Shown here one piece after another: positions 12,474 to 25,342 of a DNA stretch of 64,000 nucleotides (positions are counted from its first letter, which is position 1; each line of letters starts with the position of its first letter). The stretch is from Plantago major (lineage: Eukaryota > Streptophyta > Magnoliopsida > Lamiales > Plantaginaceae). Position numbers and translations under genes: made by a program. The notes below the pieces were generated by a model that made no database searches, was not told the DNA's origin, and was given only the letters and a program-made list of their open reading frames with translations. Where the stretch lies: positions 67,494,371 to 67,558,370 of the forward strand of contig CM048842.1 in the NCBI GenBank assembly GCA_026545765.1, written 5' to 3'.

Positions 12474-14403
12474 TCAGGCTGCAGCAACTCCAGCAAAAAA
12501 CTGCAAAGCACCCGAGCATGGTGAGACAGAACACTCTACTTGCTTCCTAGCCCTGGTTTGACGCTTCTCTGCCTTTTCATCACTGGAGATTTGACTGAAC
12601 CGGCACTCTGCACTACAAAACGCCTTCTCCCCTCTGCATTAACAACCAAGAATAACAAGGATGAGTTTCTTTTATATGAAACTGAGACTTAATACTAATA
12701 TAGAGGAAAACATTATACGTTTAGACATTGAACAAAGGAAGTGTTTTTAAGAACAGCTCCAACTAATGCATGACGCGAGGAGATCAAAATGAAAAAGGAT
12801 GCCAGCAGAAAATGATTTACCAACATCATGTGTAGTCTAAAAAATTTCTTTAATGTAAATGGAAAAAATATAATTACCGAACAATCTTTTACAATCCGTC
12901 GTGTATACAGGTTTGTTAAGTTGGAGAAAATACCAGTTCAGTTCTAGCAGTAGAAGCAATTAAAAGCATGATGATCAGCTAACAAAAGCTCCCCTGACTT
13001 AGTCCAACAGTTAATACTTATCTGGACCTGACTTCAGTGTGTTCTTTAAGCAAAATATCCAGATTGAAGCTTATGAGCAAGGTATAACTCATGAAAGGGA
13101 TAAGCATATATTGCACAACAAGCAAAGATGAATTCCAATCAACTAAAACACTGGATTGAGGTTGACAACGTCTCCAGTCACCTTGTACTTACAAGGGAAA
13201 AAGAGAAAGTAACAATTTGCTAAACACGAGAATGGTTGGTTTCCAACTGCATATGTGATACGCGTGTCACTCCAAATTCTCTATATACTCGAGATAATTA
13301 TATTCCTCTCTTCGCCAAACCTTGAACATGCTTAAACTCCCTAAATTTGACATCAGGGTGGTAAAGGATCCAACTCCGCAGTTATTGTTCAGATTTTCAA
13401 CTGTTACATATTTACTTTAACTGGCGATAATCTAAGATTCTAAGTGTTTTCTCCAACGACACAATAGAAAATTACTATAAAAATAATGTTCTCCATAACT
13501 TTTCAAGAAACAATTCAATGCACTCAAGAGAGTTCGAATTAATGTCAATCATAGTCTATAACTCTAGTAATAGGATAAATAAGTACTAGATCTCGATATT
13601 AATTCAAGTATCCAGCTCAAAACTGTACATAGATTCCAGAAAAAACCTCCATATATCTCTAGTTTTCAACCATAATCATCCTAATTGCTGAACATCAAAT
13701 CCTAATTCTACCCAGTGTAAATCAGTTGGCCGCTGTTTCCTCTTTAAATCAAATACAATTGGGAGTTGTATTGCATTCGAAATCAGAGTTGCAACAAATA
13801 CTCTCATGAAACTAAAGCAGTCTAAGAATCAATCACCAGCCAAACACAAAATGAATCCAGAAAATCCACAGCACAAACATTTCCAATAAATACAAACACA
13901 AACTATAACTGTATAACATGAACATGAGCTCAAAGGATAGAAGTATACCTGTACATGAAAATATCCAACCCATGGAGCAGCTTGTTGCACATAAAACACG
14001 AACTGAGATAATCAGCTACCACAAAAGTCTCTGCAACATTTCGATTGTTCCCCAAAATATCAGCCTCAAAGTACTCACGCTTCTCCACCAGGTTCTCCCC
14101 CAAATGAGAAATCACACAAGTGTACTCCTCGCAGAGCTCCATCTCCTTCTTCTCACACAAACCGCTCTGGTTGCAAGCTATCGGGATAGGATTCGAGAGA
14201 TTTTTAGAGGACAATTTGCTACAGCTGAAGAAGATCGAAGATTCACGAGTACGGTGAGAGTCACCGTCGTCATTCAGAGCAGCGAGGATTCGAAGCCCAA
14301 CGACGCCGTTTGACTCGTCGAAGCTTTTGTGAGATTTTTGCTTGGTGGAGTCGATTAGAGCTAAGAAGGAAAGGTTTATTGACAGTTTCTTCTTTGGCTC
14401 CAT
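12474..14403 (-). CDS. FCS-like zinc finger (FLZ, DUF581) protein
   Basis: Two exons on the minus strand, 14403-13949 and 12633-12474, encode 204 residues. FLZ proteins are small plant adaptors that bind SnRK1 kinase subunits and link energy and stress signalling. The FLZ finger spans residues about 130-170 and is split by the intron: exon 1 ends in SSCFMCNKLLHGLDIFMYR and exon 2 opens GEKAFCSAECR. The four zinc ligands are C136, C139, C158 and C162 (C-x2-C-x18-C-x3-C). The intron sits just after the MYR triplet (donor GTATAC, acceptor TGCAG). The start is the ATG at 14403. The open frame continues upstream to a GTG at 14427, which is not used as a start in plants. The N-terminal 130 residues are poorly conserved and Ser/Lys rich. 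Specific FLZ subtype unknown. Confidence 0.92.
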
Positions 14404-14532
14404 TTTTGCTTCTCGAAAATCACACACTAGAGTATGAATTAGGTTATTATCTGTTCTAAAGCATACTAAATCAACAGTTACAAATTGTTAGGGTTTAACC
14501 AACATTTATGAGCGGAAAGGGGGTTAGAGAGG

Positions 14533-14613
14533 GAAGAAGAAGAAGAAGAAGAAATCTTCTCCCTCCTCAATTGTTTGGGAGTTCACGGAGAAGAAGAAGA
14601 AGAAGAAGAAGGG
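14533..14613. repeat. Two GAA microsatellite tracts
   Basis: (GAA)n tracts at 14533-14553 and 14588-14613 lie 130-210 bases upstream of the FLZ start codon. On the gene's strand they read CTT/TTC, typical of plant 5' leaders, so they are probably in its 5' UTR or core promoter. Confidence 0.75.
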
Positions 14614-14874
14614 GAATAAAAGCACAGCCTCAGAAATTAGAATATTTATTTATTTATTATAAAAATAAATAATATTGTACGAGTACTTTTTTAAAAACAA
14701 AAAGATATTGGTATCATCTGAATGTACTCACATATGTGGTCCCTGTGACCTACTAAATCTGTCATTTCAGTACTCATTGGCGTTTTAAATTTTTTTTTTT
14801 AATCAAATAACATTAGAAACCGCCATCGTTACCACATGTGTACTCTCTCTCTCCCTGTTCCGTGGAACATTATG

Positions 14875-15013
14875 TACTCCCTTCATTCCAGACACAAGTT
14901 TTAAGATAAATTGAATAAAATAGAATATATATTTTTCATTTGAGGAAGAATAAGTTGAGTTTGGAATATAGTAAAATGAAAAATGAGAAATTGAGTTCGG
15001 GATGAAGAGAGTA
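14875..15013. mobile_element. Stowaway-like MITE
   Basis: About 139 bp including TA at both ends. The left terminus TACTCCCTTCATTCC is matched by the complement of the right end (GGATGAAGAGAGTA). Size, TA target site and the CTCCCT-type terminus fit the Tc1/mariner-related Stowaway class. It codes for nothing. The next element starts three bases beyond its end. Confidence 0.75.
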
Positions 15014-15016
15014 TTA

Positions 15017-17399
15017 GTGTCCGTTTGGTTTGAGGGGTTTTTGTCCGAATACCCTCAATAATCCAGTTTGGTTGCCTCTTTGTCGACCCGAAAAAATGGA
15101 TTATTTGGAATAATCCAATTTCTCTAGCCCGCCTCAAGCCCTCAAATTTGTACATGAATAATCCAATTTCAAATACCTTCTATGAGGAGGTATTTACTTT
15201 TGGATTATCTTCTTTCTCGTGAAATGTCTAATTTTATACAAACTTCCCATCAATTACTAAGGCTCTATTCTTTTCAACTGAAAACTCGTTTCGATTCAAA
15301 TTTCTTGTTCAAATTTTCTTGATTGACTCTCTTAAGTTCATTAAATTATTATTATTATTATTATTAATATTTTATCATTTATTTACACAACCCATCTTTT
15401 GTACGAGGAAAATAAGAAAATTTATCCAATTGAGATATTTTCAACTTTTTTCTTTCTTTCTTTTTAACACGACTTTTAGTAGATCATTGAAATAAAAAGT
15501 ATAGTTACGATTCGAATTACCCTTCTTTTCTACCGTAAAAGTTGAGTTAAGATAAGAAACTACAGGAACCTGAGAGTACCATTCAAACTGGTTCACATAC
15601 TTTGTACGTACATCTCTAACAAAAAATCGACATGTTCTTTTATTGGAAGATATTAGAACAATAAGAACTCGTAAGCATACGTTGAGTTTTTTCTCAAACT
15701 TAATAAATAAAAAACAAGTTATACCAAACTAAAGTCAAACCAAACTCTACAAATTACGCACAAAAATGTATAAAACAAAGTTATGTTAGTCAAATATACT
15801 TAATTTATTTTTATAATATAATTTTATTATATTCTTTTATCGTGTAATTTGCGAGTAATTACAGTCAACGTCCAGAAAAAAGTCTCCTTATGAATTTATT
15901 AATGGACCGGATGTAGTATTCATTATTATTAAAAAATGGGACAAATGTAATTTCTTGATTCGTTTGAGCCACTGATTCGATTCCATTCGATTCGATTCGA
16001 TTCAAGAATTTCAAATTTGAAAAACAGTTCTAAATATGCCATCCCAATCCAAGAACACCAATCGATTCACATCAATGCACTTTTTTTTTCCTTCCTAATT
16101 TTCACCTTCCATTTCTTCTTTTATATTTTCCTAGTTTTGCACTCTTTCTTTTCATTTTTTCCGTTTCCTGGTTTCCACCTTCCTTTTTTTTTTTTTCCCC
16201 AATGGTTTCCTAGTTTTGCACTCTTTCTTTTCATTTTGTACCCCTGTAATATTTATTTCTCTTTTCTACTCATTTACTCATTAGACCTTTTATACTTTTG
16301 TTTTTTGGCGTATCTTATGTATTTACATCAAAATTAATTTTGTTTGTTTAATAGCATAACCAACTTTTTTATAAGAATGATTAAACAAAACAATACTAAT
16401 AATTAAAAAAATTAGTTAGCGTTGCTTACGAGAATAACGATGATAATTTAGAGTTGTCGGTTCAAGAACGTTTTTTCTTCATCATTTTTTGAAAAAATAT
16501 TCTAGCATATTTAATATGTGTAAATTTTGACAGAATATAGGCGGAGCATATATGTGTTTTGGATACAAAATATGCATCGTTAATTACATATATGTGAATT
16601 TTTTTTTACTTTATATATTATAAAAACAACATTTATATAATTAAAAGTTTGTGTTTTTATTTGTGCCCTACCTGACCTAAAACCACAGCTCAAACGACTT
16701 TCATGCTTTACATGCTTTACACTTTTATGTTTAAAATGTAGGAAAATTTATGTTTAGATGGGATGATAAACATATGCGATGTCGATTTCAATCGCCAAAA
16801 ATAATTATTCTACGCATGAGATGAAAATATGGGATTATAAATTTCACTCATATGAAATATCGATCTTATAAGGAAACATGTATTTCATTAAGATAATTAT
16901 TACACAGATTATAAACAATATCTATAAACTAAATTTTAATGGTCAAGTCATATAAACTCAAAATCGATGCCAAAGTAATCAACAATGGCAATGTAACTAT
17001 GGATGCAATAATTTCAAAGATTTTCGGATAATTTTGTATACGAAATTCATATGATCAAAATTCCAGAATTTCCCGATTAAACACGAGAAGGTGGTAAAAT
17101 TTTGCTCCCCTAAAATTATGTTCACATGTAATTTTCACTAAATTAAATTGAATATCAAACTCGATTTTAAGTTGGAAAGCATAGAGGTATATCAATAATT
17201 CCACTTTGGTTTATCCTAAGGAATAATCCAAAATCAATTCAGAACCAAACTGGATTTTATTGAAAATAGTTCAATTCGTAGAGTGTCCAACCAAACAAGA
17301 TTTTTAGGCGAAAACCCCCAAACATAATCCAATTCCTTAAATGGGCCGAATAATCCAGTTTTGCAAAATGAAATACCCCTTTTCAAACCAAACGGGCAC
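15017..17399. mobile_element. Non-autonomous PIF/Harbinger-like element
   Basis: Terminal inverted repeats GTGTCCGTTTGGTTTGA (left) and the complement of TCAAACCAAACGGGCAC (right) differ by one base. They are flanked by TTA on both sides (15014-15016 and 17400-17402), the usual 3-bp target of PIF/Harbinger elements. Inverted similarity extends inward at both ends (AATCCAGTTTGGTTG-like and its complement). The 2383-bp body is AT-rich with poly-T tracts. No transposase or Myb-like frame is seen, so it must be mobilised in trans. The T-rich stretch 16017-16337 gives a Phe-rich frame with no ATG that is not credible as a gene. Confidence 0.75.
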
Positions 17400-17402
17400 T
17401 TA

Positions 17403-19346
17403 CGGCAGTTTGATGGAGAGTTTGAATTTGATACTCCATCAAACGTTTCCTACTTGCTCCATCTATCGTTTGATGGAGTTTTCTATCAAACCCGTTTGAA
17501 AATTACATACGGGTTTGATGGAGTTGAAACGTCATTTTTCCTTTTTTTTTTTAATTGTTTTGTTTCATTTTGCTTTTCTTTCTCTGTTTCTCTTTTATTT
17601 TATTTTTTTCTTTTCTCCTTTTTCATTTTCATTCTATTTCACATTTTATTTGGTAAATTATATATAGAATACTAATTGTAAATTTTAATATATTCGAATT
17701 CACTAAAAAACGAACTTACATAAAATATATTTGAATATTGTAATTTTTTTAATTTTAATTTTTTATTATTTTAATTAATTAACGAAATTAAAAATAAATA
17801 AGAAGCATGAATTATGAAGTTCTACGAGACGGAATGAGTACTATGTAATTCAAAATCTCCAAGTGTGACAATTTCAAGAGAAGAATTCATACACCACAAA
17901 TTCATGTCGTTGTGTTTGAATATGTGACTCATAAGTCGTAGAGGACAAATTCGTTCCCCTTGATACTCATAAGAAGTCGAACATATATTTACTCATCGTT
18001 CGTCCTGGAACTAAATGATCTAAACTAAATGATCAACTTTTATTTAAGAGCGAATTACAAAATAGTGTTATCCCCAATTATTTACTACTTATAAGTGCTA
18101 TTATATTTGTCTTTTTTAACAAATTAGTGTCTATATATATGAGTTTCTCATAGCTCCCTCAATTATTATGGTATTGTATATGGATTCTAAAAAAAATCAA
18201 ACATATACTTTTTTTTTTTTTATGGATGCTTGTTATACAATATTGTGTGATTGGTTGATTTTAGATGATGCTTGCAAGTTTTAATGATACATGTGCTAGT
18301 AATATGATATGGTGATTATAATTATTGATGATTTTATGGCGCTTGAAGTTTAATCTGATATTTTTAGTACTAGCTGATGCTTGTGATTTTGAAATGGAGA
18401 TTTTGGTTGTTGATGGGGCTTGTGGTTCATGTATCATTTTGAGATTCTACATATTCAATGAAGAAAATATGAAACAAATAAAAAAGGTTGATTATTATGA
18501 TGGTGATGCTTGAACGAGTGAACAGGGACGAACACAGGAAATGAAGTTAGAGGTAGCAAGATTTAACACCACAACAAAGTTAAGGGATTTACAAACACTT
18601 TTGAGATACTTCTTCATATCTCTAGGGGTGAACTTCAATAGTGGCCATAAATGGGATGTTCGTCCAAAATAAAATTTAAAGTTTTTCTTTTTAATATATT
18701 TTATAATATGATATTTTCGACAATTCAAAAATTCAATACCAAAATATAATAATGTACTCAAAGACTACTTAATACTAATATCTCAAACAAACACTAATAT
18801 CACAAAAAACATTGAGATTAAAATGCAATTAAATATTCAAACTATGCAGACTTGCCAATGCCACCTGCAACATAAAATCAATTTGCTGGCTAGCTCATTC
18901 TTCAAGACTTCCACTTAATTTTCTACTGCAAATCCAAATACATTACATCCCAATTTTCCTTCCCTTCCTCTAAATATTCACCGGCATAGTCAAGGGCCTC
19001 TTGATTAAACTCTCAGTTTCATTATTCATTCGAAATACAAACCACTTCTCAATCTATCTCTCTCTTAAACATCTATCCCTGAAAGTAACATTCATATATT
19101 CTGAAGATATTTTAATGCAGAAAAGGATTTATCTCTCTTTCCCAATTATGCAGAAAATTAGGGATTTCTTACCAGTTATATAGACGATTCTTGTTGATTG
19201 ATGTTGCAGAGCTCTTAAATTTACTTCGAGGTTCAATAAATTCGATTCAGCAACGATTCTTTGTTTCTCATATTTTTTTCTCTAGTACTTTATGTTTTAT
19301 AGTTTGTGTATTCAATTTGTGTACACCGTAAATAACAAGTAATATG
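17403..19346. other. Intergenic, AT-rich, no gene seen
   Basis: Only short frames are present. At 17403-17530 the motif GTTTGATGGAG and its complement occur several times in both orientations, enough to fold as a hairpin, perhaps a small MITE remnant. Nothing else could be identified. Confidence 0.4.
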
Positions 19347-19650
19347 TAAGGTGGATGATTAAATCGCGACAAACACACACTAGCTTTTGCTTCTTTCATT
19401 TATAAAAAAATCTTTATGAATAAGCGGATATCAAGTTAATTGATAATATAATTTAGCCAACTCTAATGTTAACCTTCAATAACTACCAGAGCGGATATAA
19501 GTTAATTTTTCAGTGTTAATATAATCTTTTTAGCTGGTTAAAAAAAAACTTCAATAACTACCAGCACACTTCATAAAAATAACAATATTGCATTGAAGTA
19601 TATTCAATTTTGATTTGTATGCACAAAACAACACCACGGAAGATTCACTA
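19347..19650. repeat. Dispersed repeat, copy 1 (uninterrupted)
   Basis: This segment, beginning TAAGGTGGATGATTAAATCG, is closely matched at 48253-48536. Its last part (TTTGTATGCACAAAACAAC and on) is matched at about 54078-54112, on the far side of MULE-2. Copy 1 is therefore the empty version of the site into which MULE-2 jumped. It includes a short internal near-repeat (AACTACCAG and flanks). The family is not recognised. Confidence 0.8.
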
Positions 19651-19901
19651 GTTTCATTTGTTGTTGATTTACGGTTTATTTGTTATGGCATCTTTTGGAA
19701 GATTTCATTTTGCTGATCTCTCGGTTGCAAATAACAAGGAGTATATTAATGCTCAAGGGTATTATGATAATTTTGCACGAAAATTTGAGGAGCAGCGCCT
19801 ACATAGGTTCGCCACTACAAGTGAATACGATTGACTTTGGGATTCCAATGGCATTGAACAAAAAAAATTACTTTGCTATCTTACAAAACCTATGCACGTA
19901 C
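19651..19901 (+). other. Short unidentified stretch with a 49-codon frame
   Basis: An ATG frame at 19685-19834 starts MASFGRFHFADLSV and ends at TGA. It has no recognised family and no splice extension, and the copia insertion site (CGTAC, 19897-19901) lies 60 bases further on. It could be the broken edge of a gene or of the adjacent repeat family. I cannot assign a function. Confidence 0.2.
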
Positions 19902-20865
19902 TGTGTTGGTTGGTGGTAGTGTATGTGGATGGCAAACATAAACAGAGTAAGGAGATTAGACTGCTGAGCGAAGGCGTGGCCTATTTCCTTAAGACTGTAT
20001 TTGCCCCGTACTGGTGCTTACGGTTTGCTTAGCAAAATAGTTTTCAAAGATAGAACAACAGTATTTGAATCAGAGTCCCAGCACTTGAACTCTGTTACAA
20101 TAAAGGTTTATTCAGGCTTAGAGAGTTAAGAGAGAAGAAAGAAGGAATGGATTTCTGTGTGTAAATCCGATTCTAGGGGGGGCCTATTTATAGTTTCGAA
20201 GAGTTGAGTATGACAGGCACAACTATTTGCGAATAGGTCCCTGAGGAGTTGCGACTTTCTGAAAGTGCAACAGTTCCGAATAGTCATATCCCGTGTGAAC
20301 AGATTGTACTGTTTCGCTCAAGCCCAAATTGAACAGGTACAACTGTTGGGCTTTTTCGTTTCAGAGTAATCTTATTGGGCTCAACCAAACGTATAAGATT
20401 ATAATTAACTCTAGACCGCGACCCATGGACCCAGGACCCGGGCCCGGCTCCTGGCGGAGCCAGGCGGGTGCGTGTGGTCAAGTGATGGAGCATCTAGCTC
20501 CTCCCCCATTCCAAAATCATGGGTGCCCCTAAGGGCCCAAACTCTTAACCCAAGTCTTGGACTATTATTTAGTTCATTCTTTCTCAATTTTAGCCATGTG
20601 GGACTTCTCCCATTCCAACTCTTAGCATTCCATAACAATGCATCAACCAACACACTTTGAGCTTCAATTACTCTTTCACCTTTCAATGAATTTTAGTAAT
20701 TCTTTCTCAAGTGTCATCTACCATTATAGTAGATTGTACACGGTTGAGGAAACTTCATTTCCAATGTGTGGGGCCTCTTTGGTTGAGGTGCAAAGTCATG
20801 GGCTAGCCTCTTTGGTTGAGGTGCAAAGTCATGGGCTAGCCTCTTTGGTGAGTAAAATTCTAACA
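19902..20865 (-). repeat. Copia 3' LTR (964 bp)
   Basis: Complete LTR, TG...CA on the plus strand, matching the right LTR from TAAGGAGATTAGACTG onward. It has a TATA-like box on the minus strand (CTATAAATAGGCC, near 20185). It carries a 34-bp direct duplication (GCCTCTTTGGTTGAGGTGCA and following) at about 20770-20845 that is single in the other LTR. It also holds the uninterrupted GGTGCCCC site (20522-20529) where the other LTR took a hAT-like insertion. Confidence 0.92.
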
Positions 20866-23854
20866 ATCCCGACATGAAAGAGAATTGATGCTCACAGCAC
20901 AACGGGGTGCTCCAGCCCAGAATTTTCTGCGGAGAATCATATTGCATCGGGATCGATTGTCAGCGACATTGAATCGTCCCAAGTAGAATACCATCAGATT
21001 TACTTGCCACCCGGTGGACGTGGTGCCTTGAACCGGTCGGCGTTTTGTGTAAACCAAAACAATGATATCAACACAATAATCCTTCCAATACTGCTGGATA
21101 TCTTCCATAGTATAATCCAAAATCTATTGTGTACTTTAAGTAACCCAATAGATGATATAGTGCTTTCCAGTGGGCACTTCCTGGATTACGCGTAAACCTA
21201 GCCAACTTGTTGACTGCATAAGAAATATCTGGACGAGTGCAGTTCATCACGTACATCAAACTGTCAATTATCCGAGCATATTGCGTTTGGTTTACCGGAT
21301 CACCTAAATGTTTGTCTAAACACTGAGATTCGTTCATTGGTGTCCTTACACATTGACGGTCGAAAACCTCATATCTCCTTAAAATAATGAGATTGTGATA
21401 GCACCAAACCCTCGGGCGTGTTCGTTCATTGGTGTCCTTACACATTGACGGTCGAAAACCTCATATCTCCTTAAAATAATGAGATTGTGATAGCACCAAA
21501 CCCTCGGGCGTCTTAGAAATTTTTATTCCTAAAATTAAATCTGCTACACCCAAGTCTTTCATGTCGAAAAGTTGTTTCAACATTTGCTTTGTTTTTAAGA
21601 TCAAATCCAGGCTACTTCCAGTAATGAGCATGTCATCCACATATAAGCATATCATGACAAAAGATTCAGCGTCCCCTTTCACATAAATACACTTATCACA
21701 CTCATTTATAGAAAAGTCTTTTGACCGCAACGTGTTGTCAAACTTTTTGTGCCATTGTTTAGGAGCTTGCTTAAGTCCGTACAATGACTTGACAAGACGA
21801 TAGACCTTCTTCTCTTGTCCTGGAACTACATACCCTTCAGGTTGTTCCGTATATATTTCCTCGTCTAATTCTCCATTCAGGAAAGCACTTTTAACATCCA
21901 TTTGATGTATCTCAAGACCACGCAGTGCAGCTATGGCTATGAACACTCTAATGGAAGTTATCCTAGACACAGACGAGTATGTGTCAAAGTAATCAAGACC
22001 CTCATTCTGTCTATAGCCTTTGACTACTAGACGAGCCTTGTACTTATCAATGGTTCAATCTACTTTATACTTGCGTTTGAGTATCCACTTGCAACCCAAT
22101 GGTTTATTTCCCGGAGGAAGGTCAACCACTTCCCAAGTATGATTTTGCAGTATGGATTCCATTTCGCTTTCAATGGCCTCTTTCCAAAAAGTGACTTCAG
22201 GAGTGGACATCACCTCTTGGATAGTCCTAGGCTCGTTTTCTACAAGGTATGTAAGAAAATCAGGACCAAAGTCTTTCTGAGTCCTAGCCCTCTTACTCCT
22301 CCTTGGTTCGACATCATTCTCTCGATGTGAACTTTCGGGTTCTGCAACATTCTCTGGTGGTAAACCTTCAGGTTCTCTAGCATTCTCTGGAGGATGTGAA
22401 CCTTCAGGTTCTGCAACATTCTCTGGAGGTAAACCTTCAAATTCTGCCTTAGAGCCACTTGGGTCAGGGACCCCCACATTTGACCCTATTGCAGTTTCAT
22501 AATCTCGTTTGCGAGAGACTATTTCCTTCTTTTCCTTCCCAGGAAAAACTTCTTCAAAGAATTCTACATTCCTTGATTCAATGATTGTACCCTCATGGAT
22601 ATCCGGTATCTGCGACTTATACACTAAGAAGCGATACGCGCTACTGTTGTTTGCATATCCTATAAATATGCAATCTACAGTCTTGGGTCCAATCTTCACT
22701 TGCTTTGGTTTGGGTATTACCACCTTAGCCAAGCAACCCCAGACTTTCAAGTGTTTGTTAGAAGGCTTGTGACCTTTCCATAATTCATATGGAGTAACAT
22801 CACTACTTTTACGGGGTATTCTGTTAAGAATAGTAGTGGCCGTGAGAATAGCCTCCCCCCCACAAATTCTAGGGCAATCCAGAATCTAATAATAGTGCAT
22901 TAGACTGAGGTGAATAAGGAGCAGTAGTTTGATGAATAATGCTAAACTGGGAACAATATTCTTCAAATGGTGCTCCATATTGTCCACCTCTGTCACTTCG
23001 AATTACTTTAATTCGAGTACTACGTTGATTCTCAACTTCAGTTTTGTAGTGTTTAAATGCTTTTAAGGTTTCATCCTTGCTTCTTAGCAAATAAACATAA
23101 CAATATCTAGTGCAATCATCAATAAAAGTAACAAAATACTTTTTTCCTCCTCTAGCTTGCACAAACTTTAAGTCACACAAGTCGTTGTGAATTAATTTTT
23201 GAGGAGTCATGGTTCTGTTCACTGAATGAAATGGTGCCTTTGTTAGTTATGCCTCCACATAAACCTCGCATTTACTTTGAGGGTTGATTTCGAAGGACGG
23301 CAAATGTTTCGTTCTTATTAAATTTCGAATCGCATTGTAGTTTGTATGTCCTAATCTATAGTGCCATAAATTGAAGAACTCAGACAAGTAGGTAGAATCA
23401 TTTATTTCATTGCTCTTGCTCTCAAAGGAGCGCATAATGCATTCATGGACATCTTAAAGAGCCCATCACACATGTAGCCCTTTCCTACAAACTTGCCAGA
23501 CTTAAGTAGTACAAACTGACTAGACTCGAAAGTCATCTTGAAACCTGCCTTGACCAGCAGCGGCCCGGACACCAGATTCTTGCGGATATCTGGAACATGC
23601 ATCACTTCATTCAGAATGAGCTCCTTCCTAGAAGTCATCTTCAGAACTACTTTTCCAACTCCTTGCACCTCCGAAGTAGGGTTATTTTCCATGAACAACT
23701 TCTTGTCTTTCACCGGAGAGTAGGTAGAGAAGGCACCCCTATCTGAACATATGTGGCGAGTTGCACCCGTATCAATCCACCACTGCCTTGGGTTTTCAAC
23801 CAGATTTGCTTCCAAGACAACAACAGCAAAGGAGTTGGTCATGTCTTCCACCAT
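20866..23854 (-). pseudogene. Copia pol remnant (PR, IN, RT, RNase H)
   Basis: Reading on the minus strand: aspartic protease with [14 protein letters not shown] (near 23780), pre-integrase zinc region with LWHYRLGH (23375), integrase with the two Asp motifs FIDDCTRY and IRSDRGGQYG (22980-23130), reverse transcriptase with MDVKSAFLNGELDEEIY and the catalytic YVDD (21630-21910), and the RNase H linker with [17 protein letters not shown] (21210). The pieces lie in different frames. The integrase lacks the segment with its third acidic residue: YSPQSN is followed directly by ALLLDSGLP. A short polypurine-containing stretch precedes the 3' LTR. Confidence 0.9.
21331..21514. repeat. 92-bp tandem duplication inside copia pol
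   Basis: Two adjacent near-identical 92-bp units start with CGTTCATTGGTGTCC at 21331 and 21423. As 92 is not a multiple of three, the duplication breaks the RT/RNase H frame. Confidence 0.85.
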
Positions 23855-24766
23855 AGGTCATCTTTTGCTTCATCAACATTGGCCTTGTCCTTCTTGAGCG
23901 AATTACAATTTGCCTTCATATGCCCAGGCTTTCCGCAATTGAGGCAGTTTCCCTTGATCTTCCTAAGCTTCCCTTGTTTCCCTTGAGACTTCACGTCACC
24001 CTCGCGCGTCTTGCGCTTATTGCTGGAATTCCCCTTCGACTTCCCTTTAGAATTAACCAGGTGAGCCTTGGCTTCCATGGGCTGCTTTCCTTTGCCCAAA
24101 GCCCTTCGATTGTCTTCCTGAATCTGAAGCTTAACGATCATCCCTTCAAGCCCCATCTCCTTGGTCTTCAACTTGAGATAACTCATGAACTCGTTCCATG
24201 CTGGTGGCAGTTTCTCAATCAGTGAAGCGACCAGGAATGGCTCATTAGGCTTCATGCCTTCCTGTTCTAGTTCGTGGAGAATAGACTGGAACTCTAGGAC
24301 TCGACTCATCACAGACTTAGAGTCAGCCATTTTGAAGTTCAGGAACTTCCCCACAACAAACTTCTTAGTACCAGCGTCTTGAGCGCTGTACTTCCTGTCC
24401 AGTTTCTCCCATAATTCCCTTGCCGTACTGACAGTGCAGAAGGCAGTGTAGAGTGCATCAAAAAGACAATTGAGAATGTAGTTCTTACATAGGAAATCGC
24501 TATGAACCCAAGCATCATAGGCCAGTTGCCTGTCCCGGTTGTCATCCTGTGTGGCTAATACGACTCGAGACATTCGGATCAGTGTCTTGCAGGACATGAG
24601 CGGTAGGTGTTTCAGCATTGAGATAGTTGTGCCCAATTGTCGTCAGGTATGACAACATCTTCTATTTCCACTGCTTGAAGTTGGAACCCAGGAACTTCTC
24701 CGGCTTTTCGCCATGGTTGGGAGCGGCATTGATGCGAACAGCAGGAGCAGGAACAACGGGGACATA
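23839..24766 (-). pseudogene. Copia gag remnant
   Basis: Nucleocapsid/capsid precursor of the copia element. On the minus strand the frame shows a UBN2/gag-like capsid (DAWVHSDFLCKNYILNCLFD, then TARELWEKLDRKYSA) and a CCHC zinc knuckle, CLNCGKPGHMKANC, near 23920. The first codons are gone at the junction with the 5' LTR. An in-frame TAG interrupts the N-terminal region at about 24665. The frame then overlaps the start of the protease frame by 16 bases in a different register. Confidence 0.85.
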
Positions 24767-25342
24767 GTAAGGAGATTAGACTGCTGAGCGAAGGCGTGGC
24801 CTATTTCCTTAAGACTGTATTTGCCCCGCACTGGTGCTTACGGTTTGCTTAGCAAAATAGTCTCCCAAGATAGAATAACAGTATTTGAATCAGAGTCCCA
24901 ACACTTGAACTCTGACTCGGCGAACTAATACAATAAAGGTTTATTCAGGCTTAGAGAGTTAAGAGAGAAGAAAGAAGGAATGGATTTCTGTATGTAAATC
25001 CGCTTCTGGGGGGGCCTATTTATAGTTTCGAAGAGTTGAGTCTGACAGGCACAACTATTCACGAACAGGCCCCTAAGGAGTTGTGACTTTCTGAAAGTGC
25101 AACAGTTCCGAATAGTCATGCCCCGTACGAATAGATTGTACAGTTTCGCTCAAGCCCAATCCGAACAGGTACAACTGTTGGGCTTTTCTTTTCAGACCAA
25201 TCTTATTGGGCTCAACCAAACGTAGTAGGTTTCTGGCCCAAAAGGATTATAATCCGCGACCCGCGGACCGGCTCCAGGCGGGTGCGTGTGGTCAAGTGAT
25301 GGAGCATCTAGCTCCTCCCCCTTCCAAAATCATGGGTGCCCC

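Noticed and set aside
14404-14427. N-terminal extension of the FLZ protein by eight residues
   Set aside because: The upstream codon is GTG. The first ATG in frame is at 14403.
16017-16337. 106-codon Phe-rich frame
   Set aside because: Made of poly-T tracts inside a noncoding Harbinger-like element and has no ATG start.
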